Of a stretch of 64,000 nt of DNA, positions 14,020 through 25,413 are shown piece by piece. The notes below the pieces were generated by a model, which made no database searches, was not told where the DNA came from, and worked only from the letters and a program-made list of their open reading frames with translations. The first letter of the stretch is position 1, and each line of letters opens with the position of its first letter. The stretch is from Fusarium oxysporum f. sp. lycopersici 4287 (taxonomy: Eukaryota; Ascomycota; Sordariomycetes; Hypocreales; Nectriaceae), in the NCBI RefSeq assembly GCF_000149955.1, contig NC_030986.1, positions 2,820,084-2,884,083 on the forward strand, in the 5' to 3' direction. Position numbers and translations under genes: made by a program.

Positions 14020-15234
14020 CTAATCTGAGTCTCCCTGGTTCGTATCGTCCTTCGATTGCTTGAACTTCTCTTTTCCTGTCGCTAGGAAAGCTTCCACTGT
14101 TCGACCATCAAAACTCCTTCCATGCATGAGGTTGATACATGCACGGGCTGAATCCGCATCTTTGAACTTGACTGAGACTATGCCTTCCGGTTCTTGGTCG
14201 AACAGGACAACATTTGTCACTGTACCCAGCTTGGCACATTCTTCTCGGATGTCCTCCTTGATCTCCAGCAGGGCAGCAGGGTCCTCCTCAAGCTCTTCCA
14301 GCGTAAACATATGCCGAAGAATCACAAGCTTGTCCCACTTGGTCGCTGTCTCCGGCTGGCCCGGGTAGGGCACGTCGTCATCCCAGTCTGCCAGCTTCGC
14401 ATCGAGTTTCTGAGTCTTCTTGATGATCTTTTGCCTGTCGCGATCCTTGTTCTGTGGTTTACGCTCAGCTGTGACATCCCCCCCTTCGCCACCTGCGCCA
14501 CCTTCCTGGTCGTATTTAACTTTCTTGTAACTCGAGTCTGCGGCCTGAACACGTATTCGTCCTTCACGCGTGCCACTGGGAGTGATTCTGAAGTCTGTAT
14601 CATCAAGAAGCATAATGGCCATCTCCACGCTCTGGGGCTTGAAGAAGACAATCAGCGCGTCACCCTTGAATTTGCCTTCTGAGTCGGTGTATAGTTTGAT
14701 TCGTGGTGCTCCGCTGTCAATTTCCTCTGCGATAACGCCGCCCTTTCGAGAGAAGAGGTCGTGGACTTCCTCAACTGTTGCATCAGCAGGTAAACCTGTG
14801 ACATAGATGGCTGTATTCTGTTTAGGCTGTTGAGGTGCCTTTTGCTTCTTGTTTTGTCGTGAAGGTTTACTAGGTTCGGGAGTCTACTCAATAGTTAGCT
14901 TCAATAACCTTTCGGCAAACACGCATCGAGACAGTTTCGACAGCGAAGCGATGTTTGGACCTACTTCAGAACCATGACTCGATTCATTCTTGCGTTTTTT
15001 TGCTCCGCCATCTACAGTATCATGCGATACAGATTCTGCAAAGTCATTGAGTGCGCCAGCCGCTGGTGGTTCTAGTGCATTCTCATCTGCAAGCACCCAT
15101 CGCTTGGAATCGGCGTCGAACTCGTACTCGTTGCCGTCATCGTGAACTGCAATGAACTTCTGGTCAAGTTTGGAAAATGATATGCGGTCATCGCTGTCGA
15201 ATTCACGAGGGTCCGTAGGAAATGAGACGTCCAT
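14020..15234 (-). CDS. CUS2: TAT-SF1/Cus2-like U2 snRNP splicing factor
   Basis: Two exons, 15234-14965 and 14883-14020 (phase 0, donor GTAGGT, acceptor TAG), give 377 residues. The N-terminus has the short aromatic/acidic segment KFIAVHDDGNEYEFDADSKR. RRM1 starts near residue 112 (TAIYVTGLPADAT). A linker with KLADWDDDVP at about 253 is typical of TAT-SF1. RRM2, UHM-like, runs from about 273 (WDKLVILRHMFTLEELEED) to near 365, with GIVSVKF and DGRTVEAF. This protein chaperones U2 snRNA/SF3b in prespliceosome formation. The start at 15234 is the first ATG in frame; the frame is open further upstream but only from a GTG. Confidence 0.9.
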
Positions 15235-15849
15235 CGCGACAATACCAGAGCGTCCAAGCACGTCAGGGGGGGTTTTGAATGAAGTAGCGACTGAAAAGAG
15301 CTTGAGGTGTAGGTTGGATTTTGGTTGTTGGTGAGCTAGCTTGAAATGTTACCCTGAGGAATAGTGCAGTACGTCAGTATGCGTCTCTCTCGGTATGCTA
15401 TCCTCGTGGGGGCCAACGACGGGATCTCAGGCCCCACCTTGAGTAAACACCTAGGTGCCTAAGCTACTACCTACTAAGTTATTAAGTTAATACTAGAAAA
15501 AATTAGGATTTTTTGCCAACCCTCCGTACTACATATACCTTAGCAGCTTTGGTACTAACCCAACGGCACTTACCTGTACCTTAATTATAACTCTGGTATC
15601 GATAGCCCAATAGTATGAGTATTAAATTTATATTTCAACCCATCTTAAAATCATGGATCTATTTTACTTCTGAAATCACAAACAGAGATTGGGACAAGTG
15701 GTCTAATCTCTAAAACCCACTTGATGCTGCACGTTGCCTACCAGGTATTGACCTTCATCAATATGTCTCAAGTATTGCTTCTTTCTTCGTGTCATTAGAG
15801 AACGCAAGCCCACAGTCGAGAATATACCTCGCGAGAATGCATCGCTATT
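15235..15849. promoter_or_regulatory. Intergenic region with CUS2 promoter and RPN13 3' end
   Basis: About 615 bp. It contains an ACACCTAGGTGCC palindrome at 15448-15460 followed by CTACTACCTACTAAG, an example of the dispersed intergenic motif described in the findings. It is AT-rich around 15480-15680. No gene is seen. Confidence 0.4.
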
Positions 15850-17333
15850 TCATTTCTTCTCGTCCTCGACTGTCTTCTTAACGCCATTCACGAATGCCTC
15901 AATAGCTTGGCCACCACCCAAAGGCATGCCGCTGCCTCTTAGGTATCCTCCATCTTGGACCTTTACACCAAGAGCATCCGCAATGCTTGGCAAACCACCA
16001 TCCCGTATGGCCATTGTGAGACTTGCCAGGGCTTGGTTGAACTGGGGACTTCTCAGAACCTTCTTCAACAGCGTCCGCTTGTCGTCCAGGGATAATGAGG
16101 CTTTGGCATCCTCCACAGCCGAAGCTGACGGCTCCAATTTCCCATCAACAGAATCTGTTGAGCCACTTGCAAGGACAATAACAGTAGGAGGGAGAAGGCT
16201 GATCAATGCGTCTGTGAACTCTTCGGGAGCCGAGTCAACCATAGGTATTGTGATGGAAGTGGGAAGTAGGTGGTTGAGATGAGGGTATGCCTTGTCGGTG
16301 GTTTGCTGCTGCTGTCCACCAGAGAGCCCTGACGGGCCTCGAAGGCTGTCCAAAAAGCTCTTCACAGCGGCAGCAGCATCGGCATCAGGGGCAGATGAAG
16401 AGGCCCTGGAACAAGGTCAGCACAGTCACATTTTAGAGTTGATGCCACAGATCCAGCGCCAGGACACTAGTTCCCAATTCTCCTCTCGCAGTGAAGAAAT
16501 CTAGTTTTACACAGTTGACCTGTTGTCCCAGATCTGTGATCTACAAGCCAAGCCCATCGCTCGCTAGCATACCATCCAATTTAACCATGCAAAGGGAATC
16601 ACCTACGCTCTAGCACCATCAGCTCCGCCCTCTCGTGAGCCCTCGCCCTCCTCTCGAACGTCTCCACCCGTAGCGTCAGGTCCTGCACCTCCGCTGCCGC
16701 TTCCTCGAGGTGCACGGTGGGTATCGGCGTCTTCCATGGTCTCATCCTCGTCGTCGGGTTGGTTATCGTTGTTACGGAGAGCTGACAATTCCTCAGCGAC
16801 ATCCACCTCCTCACCCTGTAGTAGTTGATGGACTATTTCGCCAATCTTGCGATCACGGGGGCTGTAGTAGGCAGGATCTCCGTCTTCGCCCTGAGGCTTC
16901 GACTGAAGCCAGAAGAGATATCGTTGGGATGAAGAAGTAAACTTGAGGACGAAGATACGGCCGTTGGTCTTGGAGGTGGGCTCGGAAGACGATGTGTATT
17001 CGTGAGGAGTGAAGCTGCCATCGCCAGGGACCATGATCAGGTCAAGTTCGGGGTTGTCGAGGGGTTCGCTTCGCTTGCGCCAGCAGAAATGCACGAGATC
17101 TGTTCTGTCATTAGCCATGGAGCAATAACACGGGCGACCTTGAAAACTCACCATCTTCAGAGTATAGGTAGATATAGCCCGGCTCAGGCTGCGGCTTCAC
17201 CTTGTAAGGCTTGGAGGAGGCCTGGAGACAAGTGAAGTTAGTGTATGCTCCTACTAATTCCTGGGCACTGGATGAGACGTACATCAACCTCGCACTGGCC
17301 CGCTTTGAAGGTGATAATTGGTGAAATTGGCAT
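15850..17333 (-). CDS. RPN13: 26S proteasome ubiquitin receptor Rpn13 (ADRM1)
   Basis: Four exons (17333-17283, 17221-17152, 17099-16607, 16405-15850) give 389 residues with matching phases (0, 1, 2). The N-terminal Pru domain covers about residues 1-115: ITFKAGQCEVD, then PQPEPGYIYLYSEDD and LVHFCWRKR, then FTSSSQRYLFWLQ. A Gly/Glu/Ala-rich linker follows. The C-terminal about 100 residues (FTDALISLL, LKKVLRSPQFNQALASL, GLPSIADALGV) form the DEUBAD domain that binds and activates the deubiquitinase UCH37 where present. This is the full-length, metazoan-like architecture, longer than the S. cerevisiae protein, which lacks the C-terminal domain. It is divergent from EFB1. Confidence 0.92.
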
Positions 17334-17728
17334 GTTCGGAAATTTTGGATATGTGCCGGAAGAGAGAAAACTGTGGTGTGTTGGGAAAAGGTTATACAAC
17401 GACTTGATTCACAAGGCGGCAGAAGCTCTTACGTCGTCCAGCTGTGATATACAGAATGGAGTTACCTAAGATAGGAAGCTCGGACCTACCTACACCTTAG
17501 CTCAATGACGCTCGTAGACCGGCTAGCGGAGAGAATTAATCCGTCACTTTTTCCGCCCCTCACTTAGCATTTAGTAGTGAGCCCCAGTCAAAGCAGATTA
17601 GGTGAAAAATCTCATAAACCCCACCTGGACATCGACCAGACAACCCATTTTCCTTCTCACATCTCTCCCAGCTCTACAAATACCCGACCTTTCTCTTCTT
17701 TCCGACTTGACTTTTCACATCCTTCAAA
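17334..17728. promoter_or_regulatory. Compact divergent promoter, RPN13 / EFB1
   Basis: Only 395 bp separate the two start codons. The EFB1 side has a strong pyrimidine-rich stretch at about 17640-17725 directly before the ATG, as is usual for highly expressed fungal translation genes. GGACCTACCTACACC-type motif copies lie at 17493-17507. Confidence 0.5.
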
Positions 17729-18758
17729 ATGGGCTTCACCGATCTCGTTTCCGATGCTGGGCTTACCGGTATGTCCCTGGCCTCATAGTTTTCTTGCGCC
17801 TCTCTTTTCCGCACCATGGACACTGACACCTGAAATCAGTGCTCAACAGCTGGTTGAGCACCCGCTCTTACATTGTTGGGTATGTATTGAACTGTTTTAA
17901 ACCTCACCTACTCTCTCTCCCTTTTCAAACTTCTATGATGAGACAAATTGGTCCGTGTTTCGGAGGCGGACTCAAGACCCGCCGTTTGACGAAACAACAA
18001 GCACTTGTGCACCTCTGAGTAGTTTTCAAAACATCCGATGTTTTATTCTTGAATAACGAGTTGAGAATATGTGCTAATACATCCTCTCAGCCAATCAGCC
18101 TCTCAGGCTGATGTCGCTACCTTCAAGGCTCTCTCTAGCGCTCCTGACGCTGAGAAGTACCCCCACGCCGCTCGATGGTACAAGCACATTGCTAGCTACG
18201 AGAGCCAGTTCGCCACCCTCCCTGGTGATGCTGCTGCTCCCTACACCACCTACGGCCCTGAGACCGCGGAGGTGACCATCAACCCCGCCCAGGCTCCTGA
18301 GAAGGCCGAGGGAGGTGATGACGACGATGTCGACCTGTTCGGCAGCGACGACGAGGAGGAGGATGAGGAGGCTGCCCGCGTCCGTGAGGAGCGTCTTGCT
18401 GAGTACAAGAAGAAGAAGGAGGCCAAGCCTAAGACCATCGCCAAGTCCGTCGTCACTCTTGACGTCAAGCCTTGGGGTATGTTTTTCCCTTTCGTTCTTT
18501 CAAAAATTCCCATGCTAACGATGTTTAGATGATGAGACCGATATGGTTGCCCTCGAGGCTGCCGTCCGTGCTATTGAGAAGGACGGCCTCGTCTGGGGTG
18601 CTTCCAAGCTCGTCCCCGTGGGCTTCGGTGTCAAGAAGCTCCAGATCAACATGGTTGTTGAGGACGAGAAGATTTCCGTTGCCGACCTTGAGGAGGAGAT
18701 CCAGGAGCTTGAGGATTACGTCCAGTCCACTGACGTCGCTGCCATGCAGAAGCTATAA
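17729..18758 (+). CDS. EFB1: Translation elongation factor 1-beta (eEF1B-alpha)
   Basis: Four exons (17729-17768, 17840-17879, 18091-18476, 18529-18758) give 231 residues with consistent phases (1, 2, 1). The first two exons are only 40 nt each. The N-terminal GST-C-like region ([27 protein letters not shown]) is followed by an acidic [14 protein letters not shown] segment at about 108-122. The guanine-exchange domain runs from about 140 to the end, with [31 protein letters not shown] and the C-terminal DVAAMQKL. It recycles eEF1A-GDP to eEF1A-GTP in the cytosol. Intron 2 is unusually long (211 bp) and carries a box C/D snoRNA. Confidence 0.96.
17927..18025 (+). ncRNA. snR18: Intronic box C/D snoRNA, U18/snR18-like
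   Basis: This lies in intron 2 of EFB1. C box ATGATGA is at 17935-17941 and D box CTGA at 18015-18018. The flanks AAACT (17927-17931) and AGTTT (18021-18025) pair perfectly as the terminal stem. TTGGTCCGTGTTTC (17948-17961) is the reverse complement of GAAACACGGACCAA, a near-universal segment of 25S/28S rRNA, and is followed by a D'-like CGGA at 17961-17964. The fifth nucleotide upstream of D' (17956) pairs with the A of GAAACAC, the residue corresponding to yeast 25S A649; C650 is next. A C'-like TTGACGA is at 17986-17992. In yeast, snR18 guides Am649/Cm650 and sits in the EFB1 intron, so host and target both match. Between D' and C' there is a GGCGG/CCGCC hairpin. Confidence 0.9.
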
Positions 18759-19403
18759 AAAGCCTGCGGAAACTACGTCAAACTTATGATGAGGCACGAC
18801 GGCGAGGACTTATGACCAATGGGATCTTATGACTTCGAATGAGCTACGTACAGGTGGAAAAGTCATGAATCCTACCCCTTCGTACCGACCATAGATTATG
18901 AAAACAAAAATAAATATGACTGAGTATAATATTCGTTACCAGTAGCTTTCAGGATGTTTCACCCCGCAAGTTGGAGCCACTCGTATGTGATAAAAGCATC
19001 CACGTTGATGAGAAAGAAAAAATAAAGTCCTACCCCACTATTATCACACCCCTCTGACTCAGGTCCCTATCTAATGGGAATGTGAGGGGTCTCAATGGAA
19101 GTTGCAACTACCTACCTAGGTACTGAATCGTATCGCTTTAAGCCATATTATGGCGGGGTAAAATTCGACTTGTCGCGCGTGTCCATGCAGTTCGCTAGTC
19201 GCGGTCAACTGTCCCTACGTTACCAACGCGACATAACATTTCTTCTATTCAAAACAAAAGTGAAGATGTCATTGCCTGGAACATAGTTCGGTCTGGCAGT
19301 CCTCGATCATCCTTCATCACTTCCCTTACTTGATTAATGCGAAGGGCACGAGAACAGCTTAACAGGATACCCGACACGCTCATAGACCTGGACCAGCTGC
19401 ACC
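18759..19403. promoter_or_regulatory. Intergenic region, EFB1 3' end to PSF1 promoter
   Basis: About 645 bp. It contains CTACCTACCTAGGTACT at 19109-19125. No gene is recognised. Confidence 0.45.
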
Positions 19404-20160
19404 ATGTATGGAGATTTGGGCAACAAGCTGGTATTCTTTTTGTCAATATACTCCTGACATAGATCTGACATATAGACGACAGGTCCAACACGCCAAAAGA
19501 ACCCAAAATCTGACCCATCTACCACCTTACCAGACCGAAATTGTCCGAGCGGTGGCACGAGAAGTGAGAGACCTGGACAAAGATGTAGCAGAACTTCTTG
19601 AGCCGTTTCAAGGCTCATTTGATCCAAGCGCCGACCAAGATGTTGCTTGCACTCTGCTAGTAAATCACCTTTCGATGCGAAGGAACAAGCGTTGCTTGCT
19701 CGCGTACCACCGGACACGGACAGACAAGCTTGAAGAATTGGTATGGAATGGATCAGACGTGGTAGATCTGTCTGGGCAACAAGTACGGGATCCTGCGAGT
19801 GCTTCCGGTGCGGGCGGTAGTGATGCATCAAAGAGTAGTCTAAGCCCCCAAGAGGAGGAATATGTCAGACAGTACAGCGACCTGTTGGCAGCCTACAAGG
19901 GGCAATGGACAGACATCGACCTTACGGGGAGCCTAGAGCCGCCACGAGACCTGTTCATCGATGTGCGAGTTCTCAAGGATGCAGGTGAAATCCAAACAGA
20001 GTACGGGTGAGTTGCGCAATATCAACATCACTTGCGCCTCATGCGATGAACTGACCATGGAATCAGGGCTATAACATTGACCAAGAACAGTCAGTTTTAT
20101 GTACGCCAAGGGGACGTCGAGAGACTCATTGCACAGGGATATTTGTATAAGCTTGGATGA
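19404..20160 (+). CDS. PSF1: GINS complex subunit Psf1
   Basis: Three exons: 19404-19430, 19483-20006 and 20067-20160, giving 214 residues. The first exon is only nine codons, MYGDLGNKL, and joins to VQHAKRTQNL, restoring the characteristic Psf1 N-terminus. The third exon completes the C-terminal B domain: IDVRVLKDAGEIQTEYG, AITLTKNSQFYV, then GYLYKLG at the end. The 52-bp first intron has a weak donor (GTATTC) and acceptor CAG at 19480-19482. If the exon is missed, a gene finder would start at 19408 in the wrong frame or lose the N-terminus. GINS (Sld5-Psf1-Psf2-Psf3) binds Cdc45-MCM to make the CMG replicative helicase. Confidence 0.93.
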
Positions 20161-21538
20161 GAGAAAGCGGGGTCTGAACAAATGATAGGGAGCTTGATGG
20201 TCGCATATTATTTCTAGTATTATACCCTGCGTCATGAATATTGATAAGATCGCATGTCAATTTATCGCGTTTATTCATGCTCTTTTCCCGTAAACATCAA
20301 TTCGTTAACTCGTAGCTTAATGTAGTACGTAAGCTACAGAGGGCATCGACTTTCCAATACATTGGTCCAGGCTAGTTCATCGCTTGTCAATGGATAATCT
20401 CTTCCGCAATGCTTGCCCCTCAAAGTTGTAGTGATGGTGGAACCTCAAGACATCATATGTTTGGTGAGGAGATACACACAACCTCAGGACAACCAAATGT
20501 GATACGTCCTAAGATCTACTTGATTCCATGGAAAAGAGGCAGTTGGCCCAATGCCTTAAGTTTCTTCTTGTTGATAATGCTCAAGCAAAGTATTGGTATT
20601 ATAAAATAGATGCATGACATGACTTGGTGTCTCAGAGCAACATGAGATGTAGATAACCCTGCAAACTCTTAATCATGACTAGATAATAGACAGACGCACA
20701 GATAGGAATAGATCCTCATTGACAAGAGGATACTCACGTAAACACGAAACCTGTTACCTAACCATTGGCGTCTTATCATTTCTCACCTCAACATCCCCTT
20801 GCGCTAACCAACTCGGCCCGTCCGGCGAGTCTCGGCGGCCGTTACGACCAAGTTTGACATGTTTTTAGGCCGTGGCGATTGTTAGTGGGTTCTCGGTCAG
20901 TCTTAGCGGATCTTTCGCCCATGCAGAAAAAAAAAGCTGCAGGACATGCAGTTCATGGCTCATGACAAGGATTCCAGAACACATACTTCTGCTGTATGCG
21001 AAGATCAAGTCTGATTCTAGTAGTATCAGAGCATCACTATAATGAGAGATTAAGAAAAATCTGTCATATTTAAGCCGCTAATTTGTTGGCCGGTGACAGC
21101 AAAGCTGAGCTTTTACGTGTTTTTCATGTATTTGTTGCCCTTTGATAGCCCATAAACTGACTGGTTGTGAAAACTCAATGCGGGCGTATGAGCCTAGGTT
21201 TGATAGTGTCATGATACGACCCACATGGCTTTGATCGCCCTGGCCATTCAGTTGCGCTACGCTGCGTTGCGTCGGGTTGCAGTTGGCATTCGTCACTCCA
21301 TTCCCTACCAAATCCTCGCCATCTCTCTTTATCGTGAAAGCTTCACTTGGAATGTTTATTGTCTCGCTCATTATTGTCTGAGTTTCCCTTGTTTTTGGAC
21401 TCCGGAGGGGAAGCAGAAAAGAAAAGAAACATTGAAAGATAATCGACCGTCGACCTTGTGTATCGCTCATGCGACAGCGTTGAAGTGAGCTGCAACCCGC
21501 GCTCATAAGTGCCTTTGCGGCCGCCCAAAATCGATACG
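20161..21538. other. Intergenic region, no gene seen
   Basis: About 1.4 kb upstream of the SulP-cNMP gene. Contains a run of nine A residues at about 20927-20935. Small open frames have no recognisable product. Confidence 0.45.
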
Positions 21539-24500
21539 ATGTCGTCGCCGCTCAATTTTACACCGTGGAGGAGAAGAGCTTTGAGTGCTGCTTCACAATC
21601 GGAAAGCGAGCAAGCTCAATTGCAACGCGACGAGCTTTCAACTTCTCCCGTTCAGCACGGCCATAGTCCCCATGTCCCAATTGCTGCAAGACCGTCCTCT
21701 AGCTCTGCAGCTCATAGAGAACCTATCAGATCTTTCATCCATGGTTCTGTGCGAGACGGCTTAGGTATGTTACATCCCATTCTTCCGTCTGCCCGCATTT
21801 TCGGCTGATTCCTCCATCTACAGCACCAATTGATAGTGTTCAGAACGCTTTATCTGTTCGGCAGGATACTGCAGAGCTTGCGAATTATTTGCTCTCCGAC
21901 CCGAAGACACAGCAGAGCTCGACCGTTCTCCAACGTGCAAGGGTTTCTTACCAGGACTCAATTGACTCGGAGGCTATCGACGACTCATCTACGGCCGACA
22001 ACACCCGCTCCTCCAAAACAATCCTTGAAGTTTCCGAGCCGCCGTCTCCAGAGGGTCGCGATGACGATACTGACGCGGATGCGGGACCGTCCGTACTGGC
22101 AAACCTCCTGAAGCGATCTCCTCCCCAGTCGATTGCGCCAAACCAACCACAAGTCGAGGATGAGGAGCCAAACGGTGACGCATGTCGACCGGAGGGGGAG
22201 CAACCTCGAGTTGCACACGCAGAGGATGCTACGGAGCAGACCCCTCTACTCACACGGATAACATCCGCTGGCCGAAGGTCCTACTCTGACCTCGAGGGTC
22301 AAAAGCCTCAGACTAAACGACCATGGTTTAGTGGTCTTGTGGAAGTCGGCAATAAAATGGAAGAAAGGGTTTCCCAAGGAGTGGCCATCGCCATCAACCC
22401 CAAGAAGTGGGATCGTCATGCGCTTTGGAATAATGCGGTCCTGACACCAACTTCATGTTTACCTGCCGTTGCTGTTGGTCTGCTGCTCAATATCCTGGAT
22501 GCTCTATCATATGGTATGTTTTGTAGTTCGAAGTCCATGCATGACATCTAACAAGCCTAGGAATGATCCTCTTCCCTTTAGGAAAGCCAATTTTTTCTCA
22601 CCTGGGATCCGCTGGAATTTCTGTTTTCTATGTTAGCACTATTGTTTCGCAAATAACATTCTCATCTGGTAGTATCTTTAAGGGTGCCGTTGGTTCAGAG
22701 CTGGTCAGTCGCACCCCTAAGTCAATTAATGCCTGCTAACCATCCTAGATTGAAGTGGTTCCGTTCTTTCATAATATGGCTGCAAAGATCACTGATATTG
22801 TTGGGGAAGATAATCCTGATGCCGTGATCGCCACCACAATTGTGTCATTTTCCGTCAGCGCCATGATGACAGGTCTCGTCTTCTATTTGATGGGACGATT
22901 TAAAGTCGGTTACATGGTGGGATTTATTCCCAGGCATATTCTCATTGGCTGTATTGGAGGTGTTGGTTGGTTCCTGATCGCAACTGGGTTCGAGGTTTCT
23001 GCTCGACTAGATGGCAGCCTCCAGTACAACCTCGACACTCTCAAACAGCTCTCAGACCCGGCCACCGTCCCTCTCTGGGTTGTCCCCTTAGTTCTCGCCA
23101 TTGTTCTCTTTTATGGCCAGTCTAAGATCACATCCAAATTCTTCCTCCCCCTATTTATTCTCGCGATCCCCCTCATCTTCTATTTCTTTGTCCTTGCCTT
23201 GGATTCTTTGGACGTTGATGTACTACGCGACCATGGCTGGATCTTTGAGGGACCTCCCTCCGGGGAGCCATGGTGGTACTTCTACACCCTTTACAGTGAG
23301 TCCAATGCCTCCTCCCCTGTTTTCACTACCAGGCTAACCATTTGTTTCAGAGTTCAAACTTGTACGCTGGGATGCAGTCATCGAATGTGTGCCTGCTATG
23401 CTTGCATTGACATTCTTTGGCATTTTGCATGTCCCGATCAACGTCCCTGCCTTAGCCCTAAACTGCGGCGAGGATCATGCTGATCTTGATAAGGAGCTGA
23501 GGTTGCATGGCTACTCCAACTTCTTGTCCGGTTGTTTTGGTAGTATTCAAAATTACTTGGTCTATGCAAACACAGTTTTCTTTATGCGGTCTGGAGGTAA
23601 TAGCCGGCTTGCAGGTTATATGCTGGCCGCAGCAACGTTTGGTGTCATGGTCATTGGTCCATCACTCATTGGTTTCATCCCAGTTATGATGGTGGGCACT
23701 CTGATCTATGATCTAGGGTTCGAGCTGCTGCTTGAAGCTCTTTGGCTTCCACGAAAGAAACTCAAGCTGGCAGAGTATCTGACTGTTGTGGTAATTGTTC
23801 TTGTCATGGGCATTCATGACTTTGTCGTTGGTATCGGAGTTGGCATACTATTGGCATTTGTTTCCTTGGTCCTACAGACCTCTCGTGTGTCGGCCATTCG
23901 TGGAAACTACTCTGGAGATATTGTTTCCTCCACTGTGCGACGCAATCCTTCTCAGCATCATTACTTGCATGAGGTCGGCCGACAGATTTATATCATAAAA
24001 CTTACAGGCTATCTCTTCTTTGGGACCATCGTCAGCGTTGAGGCAAAGATTCGGGGCCTCTTGGAGGACAGCACATTCACTAAGCAGCCCATCAAGTTCT
24101 TGATTCTTGACATGTGGCACGTTACTGGACTCGACTATTCCGCCGGTGAGGCTTTCAACACCATCAGCCGCTTACTTGATAACAAGGATGTCGTCCTCGT
24201 TTTGAGTGGCGTGGACTCGGAAACTCAACTTGGTCGCAACCTACGAGCTGTCGGACTTGGAAACGATGGTATCGAGGTCATGATGTTGCCAAATCTGAAC
24301 TCTGCTCTTGAGAGCTGCGAAAATGAACTCCTGAAAACTCTGTACGCCAGACAGGAAGAGATGAACTCCCTGAGACGTATATCGGCACACTCAGCGCAGA
24401 ATCTGGACGTGCCTTCCAACAAATCATCTGGTTTCTCCTCCTTCGATCCACCTTTCAATTCACCGCGTCGTACTCACCTTGCTGAGGCCGCTCGCGATGC

Positions 24501-24993
24501 TTTGAGCAGCGTGGAAGTACAACGTCCGAAGAAGTGGCAAAGTTTCAAGGAGCCCCTCCGTCTTATGCTCCAGGTCTTCCAAGGCTTGAGTGACAAGAAC
24601 GAGGACTTTTGGTTTCCAGCAGCCTCTTACTTCTCTCGGCGTGAGATAACTGCTGGAACTGTTCTGTTCCGACGTGGAGAGCCAGCCAATGGGTTCTACC
24701 TCGTGGAACGTGGTATTGTACGTGCTGAGTATGATCTTCCTCAGGGCTGGCTTTGCGAGAGTATCGTGGCTGGAACAACCCTCGGCGAGCTGCCTTTCTT
24801 CTCCGAAACAGATCGAACTGCAACTGCTGTCGTGGAGCGTGACTGTGTGGTTTGGCTGATGGATCGAGACCAGTGGGACAGAATCCAGAAGAAGGAACCA
24901 GAAATTGGAAGAGAGCTGCTAAAGATATCACTGAAGCTGACAAGCGAGAGGATGAGTGCTATCACTTCATACATACTGACAACAGCGGGTTGA
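21539..24993 (+). CDS. VSB1: SulP-family transporter-like protein with STAS and cNMP-binding domains (Vsb1-like)
   Basis: Five exons (21539-21764, 21824-22513, 22561-22703, 22749-23295, 23351-24993) give 1082 residues, all phases agreeing. A Ser/Pro-rich cytosolic N-terminus (about 300 residues) precedes a multi-pass SulP core with WNNAVLTPTSCLPAVAVGL, FPLGKPIFSHLGSAGISVFY and ALTFFGILHVPINVPALAL. A STAS domain covers about 745-870 (IKFLILDMWHVTGLDYSA). A cyclic-nucleotide-binding-like fold covers about 960-1055 (AGTVLFRRGEPANGFYLVE, TTLGELPFFSETDRTATAV). This is the YGR125W/Vsb1 type, linked in yeast to vacuolar basic amino-acid storage. Whether the terminal domain binds a cyclic nucleotide is unknown; it lacks the usual RTATV-type arginine context of classic sensors except RTATAV. 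Confidence 0.85.
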
Positions 24994-25413
24994 GTTCAAG
25001 TGGCCCATAATATGTATAAATTAATAGCTATTGGTTTCTTGCATGAAGTCTGACAAGACGGGAGTGAAAAGATCACTATGCACGAAACTTGAAGCGTTAG
25101 TCAGCCACCTCGGTGTAGGGTATTTTTTTTTTTTTTTTTTTTGTTCAGCAGTTGGATAGGCATCAATTTGATTTGCACATTGAAACTCTCACAGTCTTTG
25201 AGTTTTCTTGTCTTATGACTGTCTAGAATTTTGTTTCGATGGGTCCCTGATCCTTCCTTTCAAATGAGCCTTTCGCCAGAGTGCGAGAGTCGAGTCTTCA
25301 AGTTCTCCACCAATTCGCCACCCGAATCAAAGGGCGTATGACATTGAACAAGAATTACTTGTTCAGATATTATATTTGACAACATCTCTGCCATCAACAC
25401 CTAGTCCACCAAC
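24994..25413. other. Intergenic region with poly-T tract
   Basis: 420 bp between tandem plus-strand genes. It includes an uninterrupted run of 20 T at 25123-25142, which may help transcription termination or simply be a slippage-prone homopolymer. Confidence 0.5.
25123..25142. repeat. Poly-T homopolymer, 20 nt
   Basis: Twenty consecutive T residues downstream of the SulP-cNMP gene. Confidence 0.9.
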
